This document shows positions 35,672 through 44,414 of a DNA stretch of 64,000 bases, piece after piece. Each line of letters begins with the position of its first letter. Within the stretch, counting starts at the first letter, position 1. Below the pieces are notes generated by a model. That model had not been told where the DNA came from. It worked only from the letters and a program-made list of their open reading frames with translations, and ran no database searches. A program made the position numbers and the translations under genes. The stretch comes from Psychrobacillus psychrodurans (GTDB lineage Bacteria > Bacillota > Bacilli > Bacillales_A > Planococcaceae): NCBI GenBank assembly GCA_900114885.1, contig FOUN01000003.1:306103-370102 (forward strand). The letters are read 5' to 3'.

Positions 35672-36568
35672 TCAGTAATCACCATTGTTTGTATCTTCTT
35701 CAGTGTCTGTCAAAGCTACCATATACTCAATATTCTCCAGGTTTTTACTAATCGTTTTATGAAGCAGCTCAAATAAATACTTGTCTAGTATATCAAAGGA
35801 ATAGGAATAACTTTCTATTACCGTAATGTATTCATTATGGTTAAAAGCAAAATAATACACAAGATAGCTTTTCTTCCACAAATTCTCTTCATTGATTTTG
35901 TTAAAAACCGCAGATTCCCCAGATTCTTTGGATTCCTCCACTAACTCATATAATTTTTCAGGTGCAGTACCATTGTATATTTCATACGTGAAGACCCCAT
36001 TGATCGGATGATTTTTGTATCCTAGTTGAGTTTCAGCTAGGAAATACTCAAGTACTTCTTTAAAGTCTATTGTAGATTGAGTCAAAAAATCTAATGTTCT
36101 TCCGGAAGCATCATCCCCAGTAAAATATGCCATAAGTCTTGCTTTAGTTCCACTGATCTCAACAGTTTCTATAGCAGCCTGCTCGATATTATCTACTTCA
36201 AATTCAAGATTTAAAAACTTGAATCTTTTTAAACGTTTAAAAGCAACAGGTACAGTAAGAAATAGAAGCAACCATATGAAAAGCAAAAAAAGGCCTCGAA
36301 AAATGATTTGATTAAAATTGGATTCAACGAAAGGCTTAACAATTATTGAAAACGCTGTTTCTGCTGTATTAATTGTAGAACCACTATTGTTTGTGCTTTC
36401 AGTCTGTAGAAGAAAAGCCTGGGGATTATCTTTCCATGTATGGAAACCAATTAGTATAGATGCAACAATCATCCACGATATTATAAGTGTGATTCCTGCT
36501 GTATAAAAGTACGGAATTAAAAAATTTATCCATTGAAAGAACGTCCTTTTTTCTTTGTTCATATTCAT
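35672..36568 (-). CDS. Two-helix membrane protein of unknown function
   Basis: A 298-residue protein with two membrane helices: about 13-37 (FLIPYFYTAGITLIISWMIV) and about 88-112 (IIFRGLFLLFIWLLLFLTVP). A short outer loop lies between them, and a cytoplasmic domain spans about 113-298 starting RLKRFKFLNLEFEVDN. No enzyme motif is seen. The ribosome site before ATG 36568 is weak. The soluble tail could be a sensor; I do not recognise the family. Confidence 0.6.
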   Translation of the reverse strand: MNMNKEKRTFFQWINFLIPYFYTAGITLIISWMIVASILIGFHTWKDNPQAFLLQTESTNNSGSTINTAETAFSIIVKPFVESNFNQIIFRGLFLLFIWLLLFLTVPVAFKRLKRFKFLNLEFEVDNIEQAAIETVEISGTKARLMAYFTGDDASGRTLDFLTQSTIDFKEVLEYFLAETQLGYKNHPINGVFTYEIYNGTAPEKLYELVEESKESGESAVFNKINEENLWKKSYLVYYFAFNHNEYITVIESYSYSFDILDKYLFELLHKTISKNLENIEYMVALTDTEEDTNNGDY

Positions 36569-36679
36569 ATGGTGTAATTCTGTCAGCCCCTTTTCATTTC
36601 ATTTATCGGTGCTTCTTTCATCTATTATTAATAAAATATATGTATTGGTATTCAGTTTGAGTCAAATTCATAAATACTT

Positions 36680-36950
36680 GTTTCATTTAAAAATACGAAT
36701 GTTTACTTAATATCGCAATATATTATTCTTTTTTTAAAAAGCGATCTCTTTGATTGGAGAGGCAGGCGGCGACTCCAGCGGTAACAGAGCGAGCTGAAAG
36801 CGAGGCAGAAAAGGAAGTGGTCAAAATTTGTTTGACCACTGCCTTTGCGTCGAGTAACCGCAGGAGCATATGTTTTCGTAGTGACGAGGAGATTGAAGCT
36901 TTGTCAGCGTTGTTCGGATTTATGAAACTGATTCACTTGTTTTAATATAT
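36680..36950 (+). repeat. Intergenic repeat family 1, full copy A
   Basis: About 270 bases: an AT-rich head with TTTCATTTAAAAATACGAAT, then GATTGGAGAGGCAGGCGGCG, a hairpin AAAGG-a-AGTGGTCAAA / TTTGACCACT-g-CCTTT (36810-36846), and the invariant block TTTGCGTCGAGTAACCGCAG with GAGCATATGTTTTCG. It is homologous to 51228-51515 in the opposite orientation. No protein frame within it is supported. Confidence 0.85.
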
Positions 36951-37025
36951 AACGATTATTTATATAGGGGCTATCGATTAGTGGTGAAGTCATCAATATT
37001 TTAAGAGATGGATTTGATTAACAAA

Positions 37026-37053
37026 TAAAATCAATAATATTATTATGTAAACT
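37026..37053. other. dif-like site 2, left of the maltodextrin module
   Basis: ATAATATTATTATGTAAAC (37034-37052) is identical to 32491-32509, continuing TAAA as at site 3. The right arm TTATGTAAACT matches the XerD arm of Bacillus dif; the left arm is poorly conserved. Confidence 0.55.
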
Positions 37054-37108
37054 AAATTACATTTAAAATATTTCTAGGCAAGTGTAAGTACTTGCCTAGA
37101 AAGAATAG

Positions 37109-38854
37109 TTATACGTTATATTCAATGATTCCAAATCCATCTGGATCTATGTTAACTTGAGTACCTTCTATTACGATATTAGAACTATAAAGTATATTAT
37201 AATTTTCGCCTTTCTCAAGCGAAAATTTTTGGTTACTAGAGTTTGGATTAAGTAAGACTAAAATAGTTTTATTAGCAGTATATTTCTTATACCCAAATAT
37301 ACCATTAGGTTCGGTAGGATGTAGGAATGTTACAAAACCTTCATTAGCTAGCAACTTTTCTTTTTTCCGAAGCGTATTTAGAATGCGGATATGGTTTTTA
37401 AGCTCCAGCTCATGATTATCTTCGTTCCAGTCCATGCATTTTCTGCAGCCAGGATCTTGACCACCTGTGAGACCTATTTCGTCCCCGTAATAAATGCAGG
37501 GAGTGCCCATGAATGTTAAGAGAATTGTAAATACCTGCTTCGTTTTATTAATATTATCCCCACATTCGGTAAGAATTCTAGGCGTATCATGACTGCCTAC
37601 AAGATTAAATGTATAATCAAACACAGTTTTCGGGTAGCTATAGTAAACCTTACTCATGTTCTCCACGAATTGCTGTGAATTAATACTATTATTTGCTAAG
37701 AGATTCAGTACGTTCGTTTTAAACGGATAATTCATTACAGCGTCAAACTGATCTCCTCGTAGCCATGGCATTGAGTCATGCCATATTTCCCCAAGAATAT
37801 ATACATCTGGTTTTGCTTTTTTTACTATTTTTCTAAACTCACGCCAGAATGGCTGATCTACTTCGTTTGCAACATCAAGTCGCCATCCATCAATATCAAA
37901 TTCCTCAATCCAATAGGCACCTACATCCAGCAGATACTTTTTCACATCCGGATTAGCAGTATTTAACTTTGGCATAGATTCTACAAATCCAAAAGCTTCG
38001 TAATTAGGCTTATCTCCTCCAACAACCGGGAAGTTGTGGATGTGGAACCAATCCTTATAAACTGAGTTTTCACCATTTTTCAGGACATCTTGGAAAGGAG
38101 GGAAATAGTAACCACTGTGATTGAATACGGCATCAAGCATCACTTTAATGCCGCGCTTATGACATTGTGTGATTAGCTCTTTTAAAGCCGCTGCATCGCC
38201 AAACTGCGGATCTAGCTCCATATAGTCAATGGTATCGTATTTATGATTTGAGTGTGCTTTAAACACTGGCGTAAAATAAATACCATTTACACCGATATCA
38301 GTTAAATGATCCAAATGAGCTGTAACACCAGCAAAATCACCACCAAAGAAATTATTCACGGCGGGAAGTTCGCTACCCCATTTTTTTGTGTTCTCGGGAT
38401 TAATGGTAGGATCACCATTACCAAAGCGTTCGGGGAATATTTGATACCAAACAGTATCTTTTACCCATTTTGGAGCTTGGAATAGTTCATTTTCATGTAA
38501 ATAGGGAAAGCAAAAATAATAGTCACTATCTTCAGGTATGCTGTCATAAAATCCTTTTTCAGTATAAATTACCTCTTCAGTAGATGAACCCAATTTAAAG
38601 CCATATCTTAGTCTATTAGTTGCAACAAAGGCTTCTGTTTCCCAATAGTCAAAGAGACCATCATTTCCAACTAAATTCATGGGCATTTTTGAATACTGCC
38701 ATCGTCCATTACTCCAAATGTACGGATCACCCATTATTAGAGAAACAGTATTTACATCATTATGCTTTGTTTTGATTCGTATTTGAAGTGTTTGATCGTC
38801 TAGTAAATATACATAGTTATCGGTCGATCGGTGAAAAATAGCTGTTTTTTCCAT
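37109..38854 (-). CDS. Cyclomaltodextrinase / neopullulanase (GH13_20)
   Basis: A cytoplasmic GH13 enzyme hydrolysing maltodextrins, cyclodextrins or pullulan fragments; 581 residues. An N-terminal CBM34-like domain (about 1-125) is followed by the barrel with the four GH13 regions: DAVFNH, GWRLDVANE (nucleophile Asp), ILGEIWHD (acid Glu) and VGSHDTPR. The N-domain and length fit the neopullulanase/maltogenic amylase subfamily. ATG 38854 has AAAGGAG upstream; the frame open further upstream is not used. It is divergent from the transporter genes with a LacI operator between. It corresponds in position to yvdF of B. subtilis. Confidence 0.92.
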   Translation of the reverse strand: MEKTAIFHRSTDNYVYLLDDQTLQIRIKTKHNDVNTVSLIMGDPYIWSNGRWQYSKMPMNLVGNDGLFDYWETEAFVATNRLRYGFKLGSSTEEVIYTEKGFYDSIPEDSDYYFCFPYLHENELFQAPKWVKDTVWYQIFPERFGNGDPTINPENTKKWGSELPAVNNFFGGDFAGVTAHLDHLTDIGVNGIYFTPVFKAHSNHKYDTIDYMELDPQFGDAAALKELITQCHKRGIKVMLDAVFNHSGYYFPPFQDVLKNGENSVYKDWFHIHNFPVVGGDKPNYEAFGFVESMPKLNTANPDVKKYLLDVGAYWIEEFDIDGWRLDVANEVDQPFWREFRKIVKKAKPDVYILGEIWHDSMPWLRGDQFDAVMNYPFKTNVLNLLANNSINSQQFVENMSKVYYSYPKTVFDYTFNLVGSHDTPRILTECGDNINKTKQVFTILLTFMGTPCIYYGDEIGLTGGQDPGCRKCMDWNEDNHELELKNHIRILNTLRKKEKLLANEGFVTFLHPTEPNGIFGYKKYTANKTILVLLNPNSSNQKFSLEKGENYNILYSSNIVIEGTQVNIDPDGFGIIEYNV

Positions 38855-38870
38855 AATACATCTCCTTTTT

Positions 38871-38890
38871 AAACGCGCATGGTTGCGTTT
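38871..38890. promoter_or_regulatory. LacI-family operator before the cyclomaltodextrinase gene
   Basis: AAACGCGCATGGTTGCGTTT has AACGC and GCGTT arms, the usual LacI-family half-sites. It lies 17 bases upstream of the start codon, in the untranslated leader, where the cluster's own repressor could block transcription. Confidence 0.7.
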
Positions 38891-39020
38891 ATTAATGTTA
38901 ATATCTGTGCACAACGTATCATAGTGCCTGGGTTGAGCATGTGAAAATAAAATATTTAAAAAATTTATAAAAAATAGATTGTTTCCTCCTCAAATAAATG
39001 TATAATAAAACAATAAGTTG

Positions 39021-39034
39021 TGCAATCGCTTTCA
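39021..39034. promoter_or_regulatory. cre-like site 1 (CcpA)
   Basis: TGCAATCGCTTTCA; its complement TGAAAGCGATTGCA fits the relaxed cre consensus TGNAANCGNWNNCW. Confidence 0.6.
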
Positions 39035-39115
39035 TAGAATTAAAGCTAGTATTATTCTTCAAATCACATATAAACACTGATTGTAGATGGAAAAGATTAT
39101 TTTTTAGCAATTTTA

Positions 39116-39154
39116 TGTTAGCGCTTTCTTTTATATTTTTGTGCAAACGGTTGT
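39116..39154. promoter_or_regulatory. cre-like site 2 and LacI-type operator before mdxE
   Basis: TGTTAGCGCTTTCT (39116-39129) is a cre site with one mismatch on its complement. TGCAAACGGTTGTC (39142-39155) resembles a LacI/MalR operator. Both lie within 90 bases of the binding-protein gene, so dual control by CcpA and the cluster's LacI protein is likely. Confidence 0.62.
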
Positions 39155-39203
39155 CCAACTTGGAAGATGTAGTAATTAAACAGAACATAGGAGGGGTTTA
39201 AAG

Positions 39204-40502
39204 ATGAAAAAGTCATTAACATTGTTGTTCATGCTCATTATTACCGCTGCTCTACTTGTTGCATGTGGGCCAAAAAGGGAGGAAACAACTCCAACGAGCA
39301 CGGATGAAAAAGAAACAGAAACTGAAGCAGAATCAACTGAAGAACCAGCAAAACCAGAAAAACTTGTTGTTTGGGAAGATACAGATAAATCTATCGCTTT
39401 AGAACCCGCAATAGCATCTTTCGAAAAAGAATACGGTATTAAAGTAGAATTTAAAGAATTAGGTATGGCAGATAAAATGCGTGATCAACTGCGCTTAGAT
39501 GGTCCCTCGGGAACTGGAGCAGATGTAGTAACTTTACCTCATGATCAAATCGGGCAAGTTGTTACAGAAGGATTACTTCAAGAAATCGAAGTAAGTGATG
39601 AAGTACTTTCTACTTTTAGTGAATCAGCTGTGACTGCACAAAAATATAATGGTAAGCTCTACGGACTACCAAAGGCTACAGAAACACCGGTGTTTATCTA
39701 CAATAAGGCTTTAATGCCGGAAGCGCCAGAGACAATGGATGAAGTATATACGTTTGCAAATGATTTTACTGATGGTAAAAAGTTTGGATTTTTAGCAAAA
39801 TGGGATGACTTCTACTTTGCACATGGTGTCATCGCAGGTATGGGCGGATATGTATTCCAAGAGAATGATGGAGCACTTGACCGCGATGATATTGGTTTAA
39901 ACAACGAAGGAGCTATCGCTGGAGCAGAATATATTCAAAAATGGTATGCAGAAGGTTTATTCCCTAAAGGAATTATTGGGGATAGTGGCGGTTCAGCTAA
40001 AGATGGTCTTTTCAATGAAGGAAAAGTTGCTTCCGTGATGGATGGTCCTTGGGCATTCCAAGGTATGAAAGATGCTGGAATTGATATCGGAGTTGCAGCA
40101 ATGCCAACATTACCAAATGGCGAACATATGAAAACATTTATGGGAGTTAAAGGATGGCATGTATCAGCTTTTACAGAACATAAATACTGGTCAACTAAAT
40201 TAGTGGAATGGTTAACAAATGAAGAAAATGCAAAAATTCGTTTTGAATTAACTCAAGAAATTCCACCGGTTACATCATTGATTGAAGATCCTATTATTGC
40301 TGATAACGAAGGGGCAAAAGCAGTAGCTCTTCAATCTCAATACGCAGTACCTATGCCAAATATTCCAGAAATGGCTGAAGTATGGGGACCAGCAGCATCT
40401 GCACTACAAACGCTTGCTACTGGTAAAGCAGAACCAAAAGCAGCAATGGATGATGCACTAAAAACTATTCAAACAAATATAGAAACAAACCACCCAAATT
40501 GA
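39204..40502 (+). CDS. mdxE: Maltodextrin-binding lipoprotein of an ABC importer
   Basis: Captures maltodextrins outside the membrane and delivers them to the permeases. It is 432 residues. The signal peptide ends in the lipobox LVAC (Cys21), followed by a low-complexity E/T linker (to about 50) and then a MalE-type bilobal fold starting KLVVWEDTDKSIALEPAIASF, with GADVVTLPHDQIGQ and GWHVSAF later. GGAGGGG precedes the ATG. A hairpin follows the gene, which fits a need for more binding protein than permease. It is the first gene of the rightward maltodextrin operon. Confidence 0.93.
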   Translation: MKKSLTLLFMLIITAALLVACGPKREETTPTSTDEKETETEAESTEEPAKPEKLVVWEDTDKSIALEPAIASFEKEYGIKVEFKELGMADKMRDQLRLDGPSGTGADVVTLPHDQIGQVVTEGLLQEIEVSDEVLSTFSESAVTAQKYNGKLYGLPKATETPVFIYNKALMPEAPETMDEVYTFANDFTDGKKFGFLAKWDDFYFAHGVIAGMGGYVFQENDGALDRDDIGLNNEGAIAGAEYIQKWYAEGLFPKGIIGDSGGSAKDGLFNEGKVASVMDGPWAFQGMKDAGIDIGVAAMPTLPNGEHMKTFMGVKGWHVSAFTEHKYWSTKLVEWLTNEENAKIRFELTQEIPPVTSLIEDPIIADNEGAKAVALQSQYAVPMPNIPEMAEVWGPAASALQTLATGKAEPKAAMDDALKTIQTNIETNHPN

Positions 40503-40510
40503 TGAACAAG

Positions 40511-40547
40511 GCAAAGTCATGTTTCCTATTAGGGAGCATGACTTTGC
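40511..40547 (+). promoter_or_regulatory. Stem-loop between mdxE and mdxF
   Basis: GCAAAGTCATG (40511-40521) pairs perfectly with CATGACTTTGC (40537-40547) but has no U run. This is more like an mRNA-stabilising or partial terminator hairpin that raises binding protein relative to permeases. Confidence 0.68.
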
Positions 40548-40642
40548 TACTATATTAATATAAACATAATGATTTCAAGAAAATTTGCACGAAAATAAGA
40601 GAGTATTTTCCTTTGATAGGAAAGAAGGAGGCGACATTTACG

Positions 40643-41923
40643 ATGGATAGTAATGTCACAACCAAACATAGAAAAAATGCTGGGTTTTTATCTATCATTC
40701 CAGGCTTTGGACAATTTTATAATAAACAGTTTGTAAAAGGGATCATTTTCTTAGTATTAACAGTAGCATTCTTCAGTAGTTTCTCACAAACGCTAAATTG
40801 GGGATTCTGGGGCTTGATCACTCTTGGAGAAATTCCAATTCTTGATCATTCCATATTCTTATTAATCGATGGAATTATCGCATTATTGGTAGCAATCATC
40901 GGTCTTGGAATTTATGCATTCAATATTTACGATGCATATAACAATGGAAAAAAACGGGATGAAGGGTTCCTATTAAACAGTGTGAGGGAGCAATATCATA
41001 ATCTTCTGGATAATGGTTTTCCATATCTAATGATTTCCCCTGGATTTTTACTATTAATCTTCGTAGTTATTTTCCCAATTATCTTTGTAATCCTTCTCTC
41101 ATTTACAAACTATGACTTATATCATTCACCACCTGCAAAACTAGTAGATTGGGTAGGGATTCAAAACTATATTGATATATTTAAATTAGATCTTTGGAGA
41201 TCCACATTCTTCGGTGTATTAGGTTGGACAATTGTTTGGACCTTTGGAGCAACGACCTTACAAGTTGCTATTGGTGTATTTTTAGCGGTTGTCATCAATC
41301 AAAAAGATTTAAAAGGTAAAGCATTTTTTCGTACAATATTAATCTTACCTTGGGCAGTACCAGCATTTGTATCGATTTTAATCTTTTCGGGTATGTTCAA
41401 TGAATCTTTTGGAGTCATTAATACACAAATACTTAGTATGTTGGGCATCGATGCTATCCCTTGGATGACAGAAGAGATGTGGACTAGATTAGCATTGATT
41501 TTAATACAATCATGGCTCGGTTTTCCATTTATATTTGCCATGACAACTGGAGTACTTCAATCTATCCCAGAAGAATTATACGAGGCGGCAAACGTAGACG
41601 GTGCTTCTATTTTTCAGAAATTCCGAGGTATCACTTTACCAATGGTGCTGTATGCAACTGCTCCAATTCTTATTACGCAATATACATTTAACTTCAATAA
41701 TTTCAATGTCATCTTCCTGTTTAATGGTGGAGGACCTGCAATACCAGGGCAAAATGCTGGTGGAACAGATATCCTAATCTCTTGGATTTATCAATTGACG
41801 ATGACTTCTGGACAATATGGGAAAGCTGCTGCAATTACGATGCTTTTATCTCTGATTGTAATAGTTGTAGCATTATGGCAATTTAAACGTACTAATTCAT
41901 TCAAAGAGGAGGATATGATGTAA
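40643..41923 (+). CDS. mdxF: Maltodextrin ABC importer permease (MalF type)
   Basis: A 426-residue inner membrane permease. An extra N-terminal part (about 1-125, with NAGFLSIIPGFGQFYNKQF and three helices) precedes the six-helix core, as in B. subtilis MdxF. The ATPase-contacting EAA loop is seen as EELYEAANVDGASIFQKFRG (about 312-331). ATG 40643 follows GAAGGAGG; the frame open to 40613 has no ribosome site. It pairs with the next gene; no ATPase gene is in the cluster. Confidence 0.93.
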   Translation: MDSNVTTKHRKNAGFLSIIPGFGQFYNKQFVKGIIFLVLTVAFFSSFSQTLNWGFWGLITLGEIPILDHSIFLLIDGIIALLVAIIGLGIYAFNIYDAYNNGKKRDEGFLLNSVREQYHNLLDNGFPYLMISPGFLLLIFVVIFPIIFVILLSFTNYDLYHSPPAKLVDWVGIQNYIDIFKLDLWRSTFFGVLGWTIVWTFGATTLQVAIGVFLAVVINQKDLKGKAFFRTILILPWAVPAFVSILIFSGMFNESFGVINTQILSMLGIDAIPWMTEEMWTRLALILIQSWLGFPFIFAMTTGVLQSIPEELYEAANVDGASIFQKFRGITLPMVLYATAPILITQYTFNFNNFNVIFLFNGGGPAIPGQNAGGTDILISWIYQLTMTSGQYGKAAAITMLLSLIVIVVALWQFKRTNSFKEEDMM

Positions 41924-42765
41924 TGACTAATAAGACTGAAAAAATAATCAGACTGTCAGTTTCCTATCTTATTCTTCTTATTGCAGCAATAATCGTTATT
42001 TACCCACTATTATGGGTATTAGGATCTTCCTTTAACCCTGGGCAAAGTCTTTCAGGCTCTACGATGTTTCCTGAAAACCCGACATTCAAGCACTATAAGA
42101 GCTTATTTGATACAGAGAACTCCAATTATGTTTTATGGTACTTGAATTCTATGAAAATTAGTTTAATAACGATGGTATTTGCAGTACTAAGTGTGGCAGT
42201 TACCGGGTATGCTTTCTCTCGGTATCGTTTTATTGGTAGAAAAAATGGACTTTTAACCTTTTTAGTCCTTCAAATGATACCCAATTTCGCAGCGCTTATT
42301 GCAATTTTTGTACTTGCGCAACGAACGGATCTGTTAGATACACATGCTGGACTAATACTTATTTATGTTGGCGGCCAAATTCCGATGAATACTTGGTTAA
42401 TGAAAGGGTACTTAGATACAATTCCAAAAGAATTGGATGAATCTGCACGTATGGATGGGGCAGGTCATTTACGAATTTTTTGGCAAATTATTATGCCTTT
42501 GTCAAAGCCAATCATAGCAGTGGTAGCACTTTTTTCATTTATCGCTCCATTTGGAGATTTCATTCTTGCGCGTATTATGTTAAGAAGTGAAGAAAAATTC
42601 ACAATGGGCGTGGGTCTATACGAATTAGTTTCCAAGCAGTTTGGTAATGAATTCACTACCTTCGCAGCGGGGTCTGTTTTGATAGCAATTCCAATTACAA
42701 TACTCTTCCTATCATTTCAAAAGTATTTTATCTCTGGACTTACAGCTGGTGGTACAAAAGGTTAA
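41923..42765 (+). CDS. mdxG: Maltodextrin ABC importer permease (MalG type)
   Basis: A 280-residue permease with six helices and the EAA loop KELDESARMDGAGHLRIFWQ (about 169-188). It overlaps mdxF by one base (TAATG), so translation is coupled and the two form the membrane heterodimer. The energising ATPase is expected elsewhere in the genome, as for MsmX in B. subtilis, which serves several sugar importers. Confidence 0.94.
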   Translation: MTNKTEKIIRLSVSYLILLIAAIIVIYPLLWVLGSSFNPGQSLSGSTMFPENPTFKHYKSLFDTENSNYVLWYLNSMKISLITMVFAVLSVAVTGYAFSRYRFIGRKNGLLTFLVLQMIPNFAALIAIFVLAQRTDLLDTHAGLILIYVGGQIPMNTWLMKGYLDTIPKELDESARMDGAGHLRIFWQIIMPLSKPIIAVVALFSFIAPFGDFILARIMLRSEEKFTMGVGLYELVSKQFGNEFTTFAAGSVLIAIPITILFLSFQKYFISGLTAGGTKG

Positions 42766-42799
42766 TTACCTAAACGGAAAGAAGTGGGTATGTGTGACC

Positions 42800-44335
42800 A
42801 TGAAAAAAATGGCTATGGTATTCATTTTAATAATACTTGTTATTGCCTCCTTAAGTACGCAGACTGCTCTCGCTAGTGAGGAACGAAAAATGCAAGATGA
42901 GATCATTTACATGATTATGGTGGACCGCTTTAATAATGGTGATACGAGTAATGATCGCGATGCTAACCTTAGCGATCCACTTGCATATCATGGCGGAGAC
43001 TTTAAAGGAATCACCGAAAAGCTTGATTATATTAAAGAAATGGGTTTTACAGCTATTTGGTTAACACCCATTTTTGAGAATATGGACAAAGGATATCACG
43101 GCTACTGGATAAAGGATTTTTATCAGACCAATGAATATTTTGGTTCGATGGAAGAATTCAAAACGTTAGTAAAAGAAGCTCATAAACGGGATATAAAAGT
43201 TATTTTGGATTTTGTCGTTAACCATGTTGGTCCCAACCATGACTGGCTAAATGAACCTGTTAAAAGGGACTGGTTTCACGAAAATAAGTCCATTTCTAAT
43301 TGGAATGATCCATTAGAAGTTGAAACAGGCTGGCTATATGACCTACCCGACTTAGATCAAGATAATCCAGAGGTTAGTAAGTATTTAGTCGATGCTGCAA
43401 AATGGTGGATTCAAGAAACAAATATCGATGGCTATAGACTAGATACTGTCAAACATGTACCAAAGGAATTTTGGACCGACTTCTCAGCAGGAGTAAAATC
43501 AGTGAAAGAATCCTTCTTTCTAATAGGAGAGGTTTGGCATGATAACCCAAATGTCATCGTTAGCTATCAGGACACCGGTATCGATGGCTTCATGGATTTC
43601 TCCCAAAATGGAAGTCTTAGAACTGCATTTGAAAAATCAAATGAATCACTGGGTTGGTTGTTTTCAAATAATGAACGAAATAATAAATTGTTTAAGCGTC
43701 CAGAATTGCTTGGGCAATTTATCGACAATCATGATATGCAGCGGTTCACTAATTTAGCAGTACTAAACAATCAGGATCCAATAACGCAATTAAAGCTTGG
43801 TTTAACATATATGTATGCTGCTCCTGGTATTCCAATTATCTACTATGGAACAGAAACCGCACTGGATGGAGGCAACGATCCAGATAATCGTCGAATGATG
43901 GATTTCAATGCAGATGATAATTTTACTGAGTATATAAAGAAACTCGCAGCAGTCAGACAGCAGAAGCTACCATTAACAAGAGGAGATATGGAGCTTTTAG
44001 TAGACGATACAGGTTTAGCTATTTATAAGAGAAGCCACGCTGATGAGACGCTTATTGTAGCAATTAATAATACCTCAGAATCTCAAAGCGTAGTACTAGA
44101 AGATGAGATAGAGTCGGGAATGGATTTACAAGGATTAATAGGTGGTGGGGTAGTTAAGTCTGGTAATAATGGATATGCAATTCATTTAGACAGTGGACAG
44201 TCTGAAATATATGAATTAGTTGATCGTGACAAAGCTAATCGGTTATCTTTAGGCTTTTTAATAGGGATTATTATTCTATTATTATTGGTTCTTTTCAACC
44301 GTTTAGTTCGATCAAAACGAAACAAGTATAAATAG
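42800..44335 (+). CDS. Secreted, membrane-anchored GH13 alpha-amylase
   Basis: Extracellular starch or maltodextrin hydrolase of 511 residues. A signal peptide (1-23, MKKMAMVFILIILV to ALA) is followed by a GH13 barrel with LDFVVNHVGP, GYRLDTVKHV (nucleophile Asp), FLIGEVWHD (acid Glu) and FIDNHDMQRF. A C-terminal helix (about 480-502, LSLGFLIGIIILLLLVLF) then a basic RSKRNKYK tail follow. The N-signal plus C-terminal helix with cytoplasmic positive charges predicts an enzyme tethered to the outer face next to the importer. ATG 42800 is chosen because it begins the signal peptide; the frame open upstream lies in the end of mdxG. Confidence 0.92.
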   Translation: MKKMAMVFILIILVIASLSTQTALASEERKMQDEIIYMIMVDRFNNGDTSNDRDANLSDPLAYHGGDFKGITEKLDYIKEMGFTAIWLTPIFENMDKGYHGYWIKDFYQTNEYFGSMEEFKTLVKEAHKRDIKVILDFVVNHVGPNHDWLNEPVKRDWFHENKSISNWNDPLEVETGWLYDLPDLDQDNPEVSKYLVDAAKWWIQETNIDGYRLDTVKHVPKEFWTDFSAGVKSVKESFFLIGEVWHDNPNVIVSYQDTGIDGFMDFSQNGSLRTAFEKSNESLGWLFSNNERNNKLFKRPELLGQFIDNHDMQRFTNLAVLNNQDPITQLKLGLTYMYAAPGIPIIYYGTETALDGGNDPDNRRMMDFNADDNFTEYIKKLAAVRQQKLPLTRGDMELLVDDTGLAIYKRSHADETLIVAINNTSESQSVVLEDEIESGMDLQGLIGGGVVKSGNNGYAIHLDSGQSEIYELVDRDKANRLSLGFLIGIIILLLLVLFNRLVRSKRNKYK

Positions 44336-44414
44336 TGATCTATTAATAGGCTCAATTTAAAATGGTAATCGAAACAGATAGAAGAAAGAGCAGCACGAGA
44401 GGGGTACTTCAATC

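Noticed and set aside
36754..36945. Frames inside the family-1 repeats (also 10576-10818)
   Set aside because: Both strands of each copy are open by composition, frames differ between copies, and no ribosome site is present; the conserved feature is the hairpin and block, not a protein.
39204..42765. Missing ATPase gene as evidence for a broken sugar importer
   Set aside because: Bacillus-type maltodextrin importers normally use a shared MsmX-type ATPase encoded elsewhere.
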